In this document: piece after piece, positions 36,945 through 48,616 of the stretch
Layout: each line of letters starts with the position of its first letter
Position numbering within the stretch: the first letter of the stretch is position 1
From: Gentiana macrophylla
Lineage: Eukaryota > Streptophyta > Magnoliopsida > Gentianales > Gentianaceae
NCBI GenBank assembly: GCA_026214975.1
Contig: CM047815.1
Coordinates: 77,033,299 to 77,097,298 of the forward strand
DNA: 64,000 nt
Direction: 5' to 3'
Program-made: the position numbers and the translations under genes
Notes under the pieces: generated by a model
Seen by the model: the letters and a program-made list of their open reading frames with translations, nothing else
What the model was told of the DNA's origin: nothing
The model's database searches: none

Positions 36945-37380
36945 AAATTCTGTGACTTTCGCTTCTTTATCGGCGTTTGTCATTCTGATCCTTACCGGTG
37001 TCGGGAGTACCTCTGATCAATCGGCTCTTGGTGAGGCTCTAGTTTGCACAAGAGAGTCAAAAGTATATGCCCACTCATCCCTTTTCGTTAAATAAGGCGA
37101 AAAGACAAGTGTTTGCATTCTGATGTTGGATATGGTGAGCCTTTGGGTCCATGGACAACGGTACCCTTTTCGATCCATGGAGAGATCATGATGGTAGGAA
37201 CCCTAACTCCCAACTGATTAAACGTGAAATCGAGCGGCTCCGGCCCTACAATCCCGTCCGGACAAGGTATCACCACTCACCGACGTAGGCACATTGTCAT
37301 AGAATCCACCATGTTCATCATACGTGATAGTGACAACGTTTCATTCCACTGCAGACATGCTCAACGCACGCCTCCTTAAT
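36945..37380 (-). pseudogene. Fragment of a non-specific phospholipase C (NPC) gene
   Basis: On the minus strand three frames together give the C-terminal half of a plant phosphoesterase-family phospholipase C. In order: ITYDEHGGFYDNVPT, which carries the conserved EHGG-FYDHVP block of the active site (near 37290-37335); then after a shift [20 protein letters not shown] and [17 protein letters not shown] (37130-37265); then EWAYTFDSLVQTRASPRAD and the last conserved stretch up to about 36950. There are at least two frameshifts and stops, and no upstream exons are found. These enzymes cleave phospholipids to diacylglycerol; this piece cannot. It looks like a duplicated or captured gene fragment among TEs. 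Confidence 0.8.
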
Positions 37381-37689
37381 AAACATCTGACCTTGATATA
37401 TCATGTGATGGATGATCAACTAATAGAATATGAGGAAGAAACAATAGAATTCATTAAATCTCATTATATAAATATGAGGTAAAATAAAAAAGAATTATAC
37501 TATTTAATACAAATATGACTATTATATGATACTTAAATAGTTTTTTTTTAAGATAAATATCCATAATAATATTCATATTCATTAAACATTGTTTGCAATA
37601 GGAAACTCTATTCAGATACTTAAATATTTATTAATTTTATAAAATTTCTGCTGGACAGTAGGAAGAAACAATAAAACACCTTCTACTCA

Positions 37690-38395
37690 CCTGCAGTAAG
37701 ATCAAGGACATATGGAGATTAGCGCCGATTTCTTGTGATGATTTCAATCTTCAGGACTTTAATCTCTACAACTGGTGGCTCAAAGTAAATCATTTAGTTG
37801 GCTCTGAGTTGGGGCAATTGCGAATTGGATTAACCCTAGCCCCCCCCTTTTGGCAAATTTGGAAGGCTAGGAATGAAGGTATTTTGCAAGGTAATCATCC
37901 TCAAATCGGTGATATTTTGAAGAGAGCCTTGTGCTATTGGAGCTCAGTGCATGCGTCTTTTGCCACTGAAGAAATTGAATCTGCAAATCACTTGCCGGAA
38001 AACTCCTCTCCAGAATCAACGTTCAACAGACACCTTTTTGCTTTGTTTTGTTTTGTTGATGCAGCCTGGGGCAGAAGCTCAAGAACGGGAAGAATTGGGC
38101 AATTTTGGGTAGAAGAGAACGCAATTAATTTTTCTGCACCTGCTGGACCGAACATTAGCGTGGTAATTGATGATATATGGTCTTTATTGGAAAGTTGTAA
38201 ATGTTCTGAGAGTTGCTTATGTTAATCCAGCCAATAACTCTGCTAGTCATGAGTTGGTTCGCCATATAAAAATTGTAAAGAGTGGAGTCTTTTGGGCTGC
38301 TTCTTTTCCAGTGTGGCTTCTTCAGACCGTGAACGCTGATGTAATTTAATTTCCGTTTAATGGAATTTCCTTTCTGATTAAAAAAAAAAAAAAAA
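37690..38395 (+). mobile_element. 5'-truncated LINE (L1-type) 3' end with poly(A)
   Basis: An open frame from about 37690 gives KIKDIWRLAPISCDDFNL, then PPFWQIWKARNEGILQGN. This is the usual junction after the reverse transcriptase of plant LINEs. The RNase H-like (RVT_3) start CFVDAAWG follows near 38050-38075. A +1 shift near 38195 moves the frame, and the tail RVAYVNPANNSASHELVRH ends at TAA 38347-38349. A short 3' UTR ends in 16 A (38380-38395), as left by target-primed reverse transcription. The reverse transcriptase itself is missing. No clear target duplication was found. Confidence 0.8.
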
Positions 38396-41300
38396 CTAAG
38401 AGTCACTACAACACCAAAATTAAATTTAAAAAAACCAATTAATCCCATCTATTTTGTAGTCCCCACGATTAAATAGACTCCTTCAACACAGTTGGCCATT
38501 ACAATTGCTCTAAGGAGGAGGTAAACTAAGCCCGTCTCTACTTCGAATGTACGGCTAGAGCCATTTATACAAGAGCCATTACACTCATTTGTTTTATCTT
38601 CTAGTCTTATTTTTAGGTTGTGCCAGAAAGAAAAGAAAGAACAAAAAACAAGGAAAAAAAAGTTGGCACTACTACTGCTCTAACATCATACCTCCTTTCA
38701 AAATATCACTTTTCTACTTTTTTTATTTATTTTTTTACATTTTTATGTGAAGGTAGTGAGGGTAAAAAGGTGTTAGCATACATGTGTGGAACCCCTTGAC
38801 CATAGTACATGGGACCCCTCCTCGGCCCTTGTTTCCGTTGCTCCAAAACCCTAACTGAAAAACCGATGTGCTTTTCCTGCTGAACGTCATCAATTCCATA
38901 TAGCTGATTTTCACCTGGCATGATATACTTCATACCATGGCGTTGTTTAACTCCACCCTATTTGTGTCTCAGATACTTCGCAACACGGCGATTTTCCTGC
39001 AGTTAATTCGGTATTTCCACGCTCCGTAAATACCATTACACAAACCTGCAAAAGGAATAATCACCAAAACTCCTCCCCCTAACATCAAATAAATATTTAC
39101 TTCATTCCAACAATGATGTGAAGTAGATATCTCTAAAGACTGTTAACTGAAAACATTGCAAAAGCACCACAAAAGAAGGGGTAAACCGACAACAGCAGAA
39201 GACATTCCAACAATAGCCGTCATGCTTATTCAATGTTGAATCACAGCTAACTAACCAAAAATGATACCACCTTCACCACACGATGAATGATCATTGGTTT
39301 ACAAGCTTTGACAAAAATGATCATAAAGCGAATGTATCGTTGTTGGCTAACAAAAAGGCCTCTACATCCCTAGCGCTATATAAGCCCACCACAGCTTTCA
39401 GAGACTCCTGATGTCCCCGCAACATGCTTGTTACTACTGTCTCTACTAAATACTAATAGACAAAAATTAGCTGCACGACGACTTATGCCCTCCAAAAAAC
39501 GCACGTTTAACACAACTCTGGTCCCTCCATGGAATCAACAAATCATCAACACCACCATGGAAAGTTAGCATAGTCAAGTTCTTTCATAACAGACAAACAA
39601 CCATTAGCTTCACACATCTTCAGAACAGAAGACAGGATAAGAGATGAAATATGAAAATTTTGCCACCTGAGCAGACCCATCAAGGGCATTATAAGTAGAA
39701 TAGGGACCTTTTTCATAATATATCACAATAAAAGTTATGACAGAATCCATAGTTCATTTATATAACAATTCAGACCCCAAAAATGGTTTCTTCTTTCCCT
39801 TGAACCATAACATTCAGAAACTCTTTACTCCTAACACATTGCAGGTGCATTGCAACAACATATCAAGTTATTAACCAGAAAATAACTTGACTGTCACCTA
39901 TCCTCAGGCAAGTAGAGCTTTCATTAAGTGAAACAAATTACCCCCAAGTGTTACCAATCAGTTTATATGTTTGGTCCTTTCACATCACCTGACAATCTGA
40001 CATGAGCTGATAGGGAATAACACTAATAACATATTGATTCTAATGTATAAAATGGGAAAATCTGTGATGTAGGGACTACAATGACTCAGATGAGTTGGCG
40101 TTCCTGTGAATTCTCAACACTCCTAGAGAATGACACGTGTCTACCTTTTAGTTCTCTCTTTCTTAGTGTACCAAATTGCCCGAGTCTTTAAATATGGGGA
40201 GGAGACCCTTGTCACTGGCACATGGACTGAGACTGCTGAATGAAGCAGTTCACTAATAATGACTAGAAACCCACTGAAACATTCACCAAAATATGCTGAA
40301 TATATAATAATAGATAAAAGGGCCGGTTATTAACTGCAACTACAATAGCATGACAGTAGCAGGTATTAAAAACCACGAAATCAAGTATAGCAAGGTACCT
40401 TCGACAGGCTTCAAGTAGATAAAAGAATATCTTGACAATGGAAAAATATACTGAAAATCTATAGGCCAGGTCTGCAGGAACCCCGGACCTGCTTGCTTCT
40501 CTATACTGCAGTGAAATATGCAGATTAATACCATAGATGTCAGATGTAGGACTAAGTTCAGTTCCTCCTGCCAACAGAAAGCTAATAAAAGACGGTAGAG
40601 AGGAAGTATGTCTCAGTTCTCGTAAATTATTATTTATTGGCAGAAACAGAGGCCATCAAACAAAAAAGAAACAGTTTAACAAGTGCATCTTTGCAGTAAC
40701 ATTTTTTTCCTTTCTAATAAGAACAATTAAGTCATCGCTTCGGTGCTGAAACAAATTCAGAAAGTGAACAACATTTGCATTTGCGGAATTTGTTACTTTC
40801 ATTATCGCATATGGAACAAATACTTTATCAACTATTTGTAGTGAGCACATGAGATTTTCTCAAACCAGCTCCCATAATACAAATTTCTATCTGCAGTACA
40901 TTTTGGCTCAATTCATTCCCATCTGCCTAGAATTCAACTACCAAAATCAACGATTATTACAATACGTTAGAAATCCGAAGGGGCCATCACATTTGAAATA
41001 TGATGGGGGCGTTGCGAAGGGAAATGCACAAGCAGAGCAGTAAGCAAAACCATAAACGTAAAACTACTGACCCCTTCTATGGCTTGTTAGCAAAGTATCA
41101 CGATGAAATAAAGACTACCAAAAATGACGGGTGGCAGTTGAAGATCATAATAGATCCACAAAGAGAAGTAGAGAGGTGAGGATGAGCAATTTAAACAGAC
41201 AAGTCACAACATATCCGTAAACCTCATCTGGAAAGTAAATCCCCCCACACCCACCAAAAACAGGAATCTTTGGGCGGTCACTTTCTTCAGCCACATTTTT

Positions 41301-42004
41301 AGCAATTGAGACATAACAATATAAGTAATAATAAATATCATCCAACTATTATTTCAGTTCATGTGAGTTTAAAAAAGTTTTAAAACCCAAAAATTTCCTC
41401 CATACAGGAATATGAGGCAGGAACGTCCCACATGGATATAGAGCAGACATTGATCCTTGATTAGAATTCATACCGTTACCTCCAAATTCCAATATGCAAC
41501 TACTTCCTGTCAAATTCTCCTTCAATGAAGATATAAGAAAGCCCGCTCCGCTTACACCAGTGCCTCTTGCAAAGACAATGTGAAAATTAAGAACAATGGA
41601 GTAATTTACACAAAATGAAACCATGCCAGTTCAATATTCAAAACCAAGTTAAGGGGAACGTTTACAGCATATCAAGAAAAAAAAGAAAGTAAAATACACA
41701 AGGTTCAAACGAAACTGTCCTTAGTATATAAAAAGGAAAAGAAAAAAAAAAGGGCTTTATCCCACACCTTGCCATGCAAACAGGGTCAAATAATGAATTT
41801 TGCTTTATACAAGAGCTCCCCATCACATCTGATTCAGAAGCATAGAAAGGAGAATCGACTCTCCCCCACCATTCCTCAAGGGTGCCTGCTAAAAAACAGG
41901 ATGAATGATCTTCTCACAACGCTTCTCACCTCAATCATATATCAGCATTAACACCAGAGTGATTGAAGCATATATACACAACTCTAGAGCAATCCTCACA
42001 TCCC
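38396..42004. other. DNA downstream of the kinase gene; no gene recognised
   Basis: Likely includes the 3' UTR of the minus-strand kinase gene close to 42004. A minus-strand stretch at 39053-38727 begins after a good splice-acceptor-like sequence (TTCCTTTTGCAG) and contains a 68-codon frame (MKYIMPGENQLYGIDDVQ...). It could be a decayed exon, but the family is not recognised. Other frames (40263-40574, 41349-41624) show no domain, no repeat and no matching splice sites. Confidence 0.4.
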
Positions 42005-45000
42005 TTAGCCAAACAAGCCACCAGTTCCGAACTCCGCTTGCTTCAACTCCCTCCGGCGCTGCTCTTCCAAAGGATCTGGGCTCTTCATAACTCTTCGCAT
42101 GCGCCTAAAGTTTACATACCAACAAGAGTTTAGCACAGGTTATGCATGCAGTGAGCAGCACAAAAACCAAGAGGAGAAGTACCTGTCTTGAGCATGCTGT
42201 GCAGGAAAAGTAGGCATGAACTCTTTGGACTTCGGGAGAGGAACCTCACGAAACCATGCATGATTAAGAGCTTCCTCGACAGTTATTCGCTGCAAATTTA
42301 ACGATTGCACACCAGGTGTTAGAAACAAAGGCAGCCTATTATCACTATAAACTGGAAGCCACTCACGCAACAAAAACAAAAAATGAACACCGAGTGCCTT
42401 CCCTTGATAAGAAAATAAACTTAAATTGAATTACACAAACACATACAAGACATGCCTTCTCTGGGTCATAAGTCAAGAGCCTGTTCAACAAGTCAAAGCC
42501 TTTATCAGAGAGTACTGGTGATTGTGTAAATGATGTAGCTGGAAATTTTTTACGCAACATGTTGTACCTGAAACAAACACAACGCTGATTAATAGAAACA
42601 TGTAAATTCAGGTGCTTATCTGTAATGTCACAACTGAGGCCAGATAGCCCGGCCATAATCACCCAAAGCTGGAAGCCTGGGAAAACAGTACAACATAAAC
42701 ATAAATTACCAGTCAACCCAAAAGTATATAAATGGCATGGAATAAATACTTACTGATGCTTGACGAAGTTCACCTTGACTCCAGGAAGCTTTGAAAATCC
42801 TGGCCAAATTGTCTCATTTGGTGTGCCCAGGATTTTAAAAATCTAAACAATAAACAAAAATGAAGTGCATGAGAATCAAATATGGTTGACGAAAGCAAAT
42901 TACTATCATAGTATTATCTGCCATTCTATATTAATATGGAAGAGAAAAATGAATGTGTGATAACAAGTTTAACCTTATCTAGTTGGTCGAATTCTGTTTT
43001 CCCATTAAACAATGGCTCCTTGGATAACAGCTCCGCCATAATACAACCCAATGACCACATGTCAATTGCCGTCGAATATAGTTTGCTTCCCAGAAGCAAT
43101 TCAGGCGCCCTGAAGGGGGGCAAAAAAAATTCAGTTCCTTGAAAAACTAAATTGTGAAAAACCTTACACAAGTGTCACGCCCCTCCCCAAGAAAACAAAC
43201 ACAACCTCCAAATAAATGAAAGATCTTGGGAAACTTATAAAGTCTTCCGTCAAACCTTCTTCATCAATGAACCAAAAAAATGCTCCCATTTGTACCTGAC
43301 TAAAGCTACACTATGTATTGTAGACACTCCCTTATTTCCATTAAAGAGACAAAAAAGAATTATTTCCCATTTCTCAACAAATACTAACCTTGGTTCATTC
43401 TTCACCGACTTATCTAGATGATCTTACACGGATATGACATATAATCTGTTTATTGAATCACGTGAAATTTCACTCAACTCCATATCCAGAATGTTAAGTC
43501 TAATGTTTAGATAAGTAAGGATGACTTTTTCATGCATCGCCAGAAACAAATATGAAAAAAAACATGATAACTTAAGTTAAATTTAAATTGGATATCAATG
43601 AAACAGCTCTTATACTTTCAGGAAAATCAGAGGGAAAACGCTTCCAGCAAAAGATTGCAACAACAATAATTACACAAATATACATGCTAAACAACACAGA
43701 GATGGCAGAAGCACACGTGACAGGCAACTGAAGAAAGAAACCTACAGGAGAAACCCACCTGTACCAAAGGGTAACGACCAAGTGTGTGTAGGGTTTCAAA
43801 GGACTCCCATACTGGCGTGCTAACCCGAAGTCACAAATCTTCAATTCACCACGGTTGTTCAACAACAGGTTTGATGCTTTCAGATCCCTGTGAAGAACCC
43901 AATTATCATGCAGATACTTGACACCCTCCAGAAGCTGAAGCATAAGGCATTTAACTTCACTTTGACTGAAAAGTTGTTTCATAGTCTCCATTAATGCCTT
44001 CAAATCATGTTCCATATACTCCATAACCATAAAAATACTGTCAAGACTGCTTCCCACAACTACTTCTTTGACATCCACGATTGAGGGATGATGAAAAGAA
44101 AGAAGGATGTTTATCTCCCTAAGAGAAGTTAAAGGGAAGCCTTCTCTCTCTTTCTCCATCTTTACCTTCTTGAGTGCAACTATTTCACCGCTCTTCTTAT
44201 CCTTGGCTCTGTAAACCACCCCATAAGTTCCTTCGTCTATCTTGTTCAGCCTTTCAAACTCATCTACACTTCTACAACCCTGAAGCATGTTCACGCTCCT
44301 TGTTGGAGGGATCACAGGCTCTGGTGTCCCTTGGGACTCATGTTCATCGACTGAGTCAGAGTCTGAATTGCTAAAGCTAGTTGCACCATAATTGTGATCC
44401 ACATCTATTTCCATGCTGTCATTCTTTTCCAGATCATCAGTGTAACTATTACCAGAAGACCTAACGTACTCATCCGATGACCTCCCCTTATTTCCATTTG
44501 AATCTTCTCTCTTAGATACCCCAAAATCAGGAGTCACAGACTTCCTCTGCTCCGTTTTTCCTGAAGATTCGGCAGCACGTCTCTTATGTTTCGATGATTT
44601 TGGAATGCTCTCGTAATCTGATATTTCACCTTCATCAGCAGGTGATTCAGCATCATTGGCCCATCTAGAAGCATTTATGGTCCTTGTTGATACGTATTCA
44701 TCATTGTCTACTGCTCCAGTCTCCTGCTTATTGTCTAAGGGAATTTCCTCAGCCAGTTCTTCTGCCTCCTCCATAGGAGACAAAGGAAACTCACCAATTT
44801 TAGAGTAAGGTCCAGCAGATACATGAGATCCGGGTACCACATCAAGCCTATCCAGCAAAGGCCCAGTATTTTCAATTACTATATCTTTACCGTCAGGTAA
44901 CTCTATAACGTCCTCGAGGTCAGGGTATGGTGACCGCTTAGATAATAGGGACTCTGGAAGTGCACGACTGCTAGTTAGTGGGGAAATCCTGGTCTTAACT

Positions 45001-45464
45001 TTTCGACTAGCACTCTCATTATCTCTATCCCAAACAACTGGAGAAAATTTTCTCTTATTACTTTCCACAGGTGACTGTTTATCCCTAATCCCTAAAGTCT
45101 TAGCATCCACCTCTCTAACGCGTCCTTCAGACTCAGTAGCCCCATCAGATCCACTCTCGCTGGACAACTCTCCTGGCTCTTTATCTACCTCCCTCACATT
45201 CTCGCACCTTTTGGGTCCAAGACCAGCTGAGCCACTGCTACTTCCAGAGTCACTTCTACTCGAAGTTGACTGATACCGACCATTTCCGACGTCCCTTTCC
45301 TTAATATCCTTCTGCCTTACTCGAGTTCTACCTGGATTGACACTATCTGTTACCGGGTCACCGACCTCACCAGCTCGATCACCATTCAGGGACTTGTCAT
45401 GTTCACTATCGCCATTTTTGTTCCGATTACTATCGGTGTAACCGCTGAGTCTTCTAGACGCCAT
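42005..45464 (-). CDS. CDKG2: Cyclin-dependent kinase G-2-like protein kinase, six coding exons
   Basis: Join of 45464-43759, 43109-42974, 42842-42754, 42567-42456, 42289-42183 and 42104-42005. Phases agree at every junction, giving 749 residues; plant CDKG2 proteins are close to 750. Residues 1-400 are a long Ser/Asp/Glu/Lys-rich, probably disordered region. The kinase domain starts near residue 405. It has the glycine loop EGTYGVVY (411-418), ATP lysine K432, cyclin-binding PLTSLRE helix, HRDLKASN with catalytic D527, DFG with D545 and the T-loop end [17 protein letters not shown]. The tail [27 protein letters not shown] is the CDKG signature. CDKG kinases pair with cyclin L and act in pre-mRNA splicing, meiotic pairing and flowering control in Arabidopsis (known for the family). 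All key residues are kept, so it is probably functional. UTRs are not resolved. Confidence 0.95.
42290..42455 (-). other. GC-AG intron 4 of the CDKG2-like gene
   Basis: Exon 4 ends ...GACCCAGAGAAG at 42456 and exon 5 starts CGAATAACTGTC at 42289. To keep the conserved protein (YDPEK then [13 protein letters not shown]) the intron must begin GCATGT and end TTGCAG. No nearby GT keeps the frame and sequence. GC-AG introns are a small, spliceosome-dependent minority class, often linked to alternative splicing. Confidence 0.85.
43110..43758 (-). other. Intron 1 of the CDKG2-like gene (649 bp)
   Basis: Donor AG|GTGGGT after WYR and acceptor CTTCAG|GGCGCC before APELLL. Reading through the intron adds about 61 codons, with a hydrophobic run, to a stop at 43572. 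A retained-intron transcript would therefore encode a 630-residue kinase lacking the C-lobe. Confidence 0.85.
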
Positions 45465-46059
45465 ATGATATATGTGATGACAACAAGCTCAGCTCTTTTC
45501 AAAATTGGTCGAGTACAGAGGCAAACCCTAACCCTAATTTCACAAAATCAAATTTTGCACGCAATTTTTCCCCGAAGAATCAATAAAACCCTAATTTGAA
45601 GCTATAAATCCAACTCGTTGTAACTAATTCATATACAAACACCAAACGAGCATGAAGTTTACGCCGGAAAATTAGGGAGAAAATGATAACAATCAAGTTC
45701 TACTCTCTAGTGGAAAAAAAATGCGAAACCAACCAAACTTGAAGAGAAAAGATATGTATTGCTAACCAAAGAAACTGTAGAAACCAAAAAGACACGTATC
45801 CCTCCACAAGAAAAATTGAATCCGAGAGAGATTACTGAATCACTGATAAAGTTAAACTGAACAACCTCTCGAGACAAGACGAAGACTTTTGAAGCTGCCA
45901 AGGGCTGCGCGCCTGGAGAGAGAATCGATAAATCCCGCAGATGCGCCGACTTGCGATAAGGGAAACCGCGTCCGCATCAAAAAAGACATAAATGAAGACT
46001 TTCTACAATACATAAAAAATCCTTCCTGCAGTTTTTTTTCACGAATTAATGACCCTGCA
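45465..46059 (-). promoter_or_regulatory. 5' leader and probable promoter of the CDKG2-like gene
   Basis: No other gene overlaps it. Minus-strand CT/GA-rich stretches near 45830-45920 would fit a plant 5' UTR. A TTTCTACAG acceptor-like site near 45778 leaves room for a leader intron. The transcription start cannot be fixed from sequence alone. Confidence 0.4.
45523..45594 (-). promoter_or_regulatory. Two telo-box motifs in the CDKG2 leader region
   Basis: AAACCCTAA at 45523-45531 (continuing as CCCTAA) and again at 45586-45594, 59-130 bp upstream of the start codon, written on the plus strand. Telo-boxes are frequent near the starts of plant genes for translation and cell division. Their role here is inference. 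Confidence 0.5.
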
Positions 46060-46207
46060 AGTTATCGAGTTGTTTTTTTTTTTTTTTTTTTTTTCACTGA
46101 AACGAAAGGTTGGGGAAAGGGGGAATCGAACCCTGCCTCTCTACCACCTGTTTCTAAGTATAAACTATAATTTAAGTAAGAAGCGACTTGGAGTTATCGA
46201 GTTGTTT
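46060..46207 (-). mobile_element. SINE-like insertion with 16-bp target duplication
   Basis: The 16-bp repeat AGTTATCGAGTTGTTT flanks it perfectly (46060-46075 and 46192-46207). On the minus strand it reads about 30 nt of leader, an A-box-like TAGAAACAGGTGG, a good B box in AGGGTTCGATTCCCCC (46119-46133), then about 25 nt and a tail of about 22 A. Pol III boxes, A tail and a long target duplication are SINE marks. The body is only about 97 bp and the A-B spacing is short, so it may be a reduced family or a 5'-truncated copy. Confidence 0.75.
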
Positions 46208-46369
46208 CCATACAGCTCTCCTATGTTAAAATATTCTTAGTTTTCCAATTGTGCCCCGGCATCCCCCCGGAATCCGCATATCATATTTTTTGATTGTTTA
46301 CATCATAAAATTACACATAAAATCTTTAATGTTAAAAAATTATCCGGTGGAAACGTTAATTTCACTAAT

Positions 46370-46780
46370 TGTAACGCTCATGTCCCGGATAGCGAGTCTT
46401 TATCCGACACGTGACATTCAGAGTAAACTTTAGATGTCACGTAAGCCTCATGTCATATCAGAAAGCGTGGAAGAAAATGAACAAGCAAGAGACTCGGGAA
46501 ACTGATACTTAAGATATTTCATTAACGGATTAAACGGATTACAAATGTTGTCAAACTATATCATAATTAACTACTAACATTAATTACAATTAAACTTGAC
46601 TAATAAGGGAACCACCGATACATAAAGAACTTCATAGCTCCATTCGTAAGCTTATTCTTCATGCCCGTCCATCCAACTCGTCTTTAACCTGCATATCTTC
46701 TTATTCAAAATAAAGGAGTGAGCCCGTGCACAAGCTCAGTAAGAAGAAAGAAGATCAAAAAAGAGATTTATGCATGTCGG
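46370..46780 (+). repeat. Dispersed TGTAACGCCC-type repeat, copy 2
   Basis: Starts TGTAACGCTCATGTCCCGG, then GCGAGTCTTTATCCG, a perfect 9-bp inverted repeat (46409-46417 with 46434-46442), GTAAGCCTCATGTCATATC, GACTCGGGAAA and a GAGTGAGCCCG..CTCAGTAAG stretch near 46715. The layout matches copies 1 and 3 although the sequence has drifted. Confidence 0.6.
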
Positions 46781-47185
46781 ATGCCGGGAGACACGACATT
46801 AATCTACTTCATCTGGTTCACAAACATCTTGAAAGCCATTACTTGAAACATTTAAGAAAACTACTTTTAAGAACATAACTTGAAACATAAGAACATCCAC
46901 TTTACAAATTAACTTGAACAATGCATAGAAGACATGCATATTAACTACGTTCAATTCATCTTGCACGTACCTGCTCGTTACATTACTTACCTACTTGCTA
47001 TGTTTAACCTGCTGATCAACTTACATAAGTTGTCTATTAACCCATACTTTACTTATCAACTAACTGTATCATGTTCGTGTCATGCCTATCATGTTCATGT
47101 CTCTTACTGACATAGCATAATCATAATCTTGTCTTCTCATGTATTGTCTTAAATATTCATGTCATGTTCTGAGTAATTCGTAAAG
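46781..47185. other. Non-coding stretch, probably the rest of repeat copy 2
   Basis: Low-complexity AT-rich DNA with many TTACTTACC/CATGTCATG-like pieces. No frame and no element end found. Confidence 0.35.
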
Positions 47186-47994
47186 GAGGAGTAGTATAGC
47201 CTCTCAGGTGTTGTGCTGAGGATATCGTTGTCGAGGACACTAGTACTCAAAGCTTTGCTACTTTCTTTTCCTCGTTTATCTTTTTGCAGCTCTTCGACTT
47301 GCCTCTACAATTTCGCGATTACCTCCTCAAAAGGATTGGGAACAGGCTGTTTGTAACTGATGACTGATCTCGAAAATTCAGCCTGACTGTTGGCTTCCTT
47401 TGGTTGATTTCCTAATCTCGCCTTTACGTTTCGACGAGAGGATTGTGCCTCATCGCTTTTTTCCTTTCTCTGCGGCTCGTCATGTTTTTCATTTATTGGA
47501 CCGAGACGATCCTGAACGGGTATACGACCCTGGTGTCATTCGGCCGATGAGTGATCACTTACTTCCTTCTCGTTGTGTCGCACAAAAGGTCCCATTGACA
47601 GGGCATGAAGATTGATGTACATGTCAAGAGCCGGCGACTTCAGAGGTGGAACGAACTCGCTGATAGGAAGCGTCGGGTGATTTAGTCATATGAGATCCTG
47701 ATTGGTCTTGTGTATCCTCTCTGCATAAGCCGCATAAGAGAACAAAGCCTTTGCGTAAATCTTATCATACACCTCTATCTCCTCACAGAGAGATAGTTGT
47801 TGTGATCGAATTGGTCGGGACGTCTCAGCTACGTTCCATCTGCTATGCTCAGCTACGGCGAATTGATTCGTAGTTTCTTTCGATCTCGCTCTATTTTCCA
47901 GGTGAGTACGTGCATCGTACAGAGGAGCATCCTCGCCATGAGGACCTAGTGTCAGACGTCTTTCCTGATCGTTGTGCGGGGTGTTCTGACACAC
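47186..47994 (-). pseudogene. Possible Ty3/gypsy gag N-terminal remnant
   Basis: On the minus strand a frame from 47994 to 47686 (102 codons) is charged and Gln/Asn-rich, ending KTNQDLI. Beyond its stop, near 47340-47240, another stretch reads PVPNPFEEVIAKL, one stop, then RQVEELQKDKRGKESSKAL. This kind of coiled-coil leader precedes the gag core in plant gypsy polyproteins. There is no core domain, zinc knuckle or LTR pair to prove it. It could equally be a leader from another element type. Confidence 0.35.
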
Positions 47995-48214
47995 TGTTGC
48001 ACCGTCAGTAGTAGGTGCAGTACCCTTACCCGTATTTTTGGTGATAGAGAGTAGGTGCCCTCGTATTTACGATATAAAAGCGTATGGAATGTTGAGTGCG
48101 ATATCTTTGATATACTATCTTTGATTGAATGAAGACATAGCGACCCTCGATAGTGTGTGAAGGCACAAAGACCTGGCGATAGTGTGAAGGCACGGCAGCC
48201 TACTGATAGTGTAT

Positions 48215-48414
48215 TGTGATGTAGAAAGTGGTTATTCAGTTATGGTTTGTTGTAACCGCTTGTAACTTACTTCTAACTGATTCTAACTGATTCATGAGGT
48301 GTATGAAGTTATAAATACCCCATGATCAGCTACATTGTAATGTAACTTGTAACTTTCAGTTCATCAATAATAATTTCGCATTTTATTTTTAGTTTATAAT
48401 TCTATAAACTTCAT
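48215..48414 (+). repeat. Probable 5' LTR of a third copia element
   Basis: A stretch starting TGTGATGTAG with a TATA box (TTATAAATACCCC near 48309), ending just before a primer site at 48417. Only this copy is present, so the left end is a guess from the TG dinucleotide. Degenerate GATAGTGTGAAGGCA repeats lie just upstream. Confidence 0.5.
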
Positions 48415-48416
48415 CA

Positions 48417-48429
48417 TGGTAACAGAGCA
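48417..48429 (+). other. Primer-binding site of the third copia element
   Basis: TGGTAACAGAGCA differs by one base from the usual initiator-Met tRNA site TGGTATCAGAGCA, and a copia gag follows. Confidence 0.75.
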
Positions 48430-48616
48430 GAAATTTGAGAATTTCTGAATGTTTTCCTGCATTTTTTGAAGAAACTTGAGAGTGTTCTTCATCTTTTCTG
48501 CGTTTTCCAGTTTCTTGAGAGTAAACTGTGAGCGTTTTCTTCTTTTTAGATCATTTCTTGATTGTTTTTCCTTGATATATCATTGTTTTGATAAGAATCT
48601 GGAGTTCTTGATAGCC

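Noticed and set aside
38727..38933. 68-codon minus-strand ORF after an acceptor-like site
   Set aside because: Protein-like but unrecognised, with a stop between the acceptor and the frame; insufficient to call an exon.
44174..44374. Plus-strand ORF opposite the kinase gene
   Set aside because: Shadow of the CDKG2 coding strand.
45523..45594. Interstitial telomere repeats
   Set aside because: Only one to two CCCTAAA-like units each. Better read as telo-box motifs.
47400..47615. 71-codon plus-strand ORF
   Set aside because: Lies opposite the possible gag remnant and has no family features.
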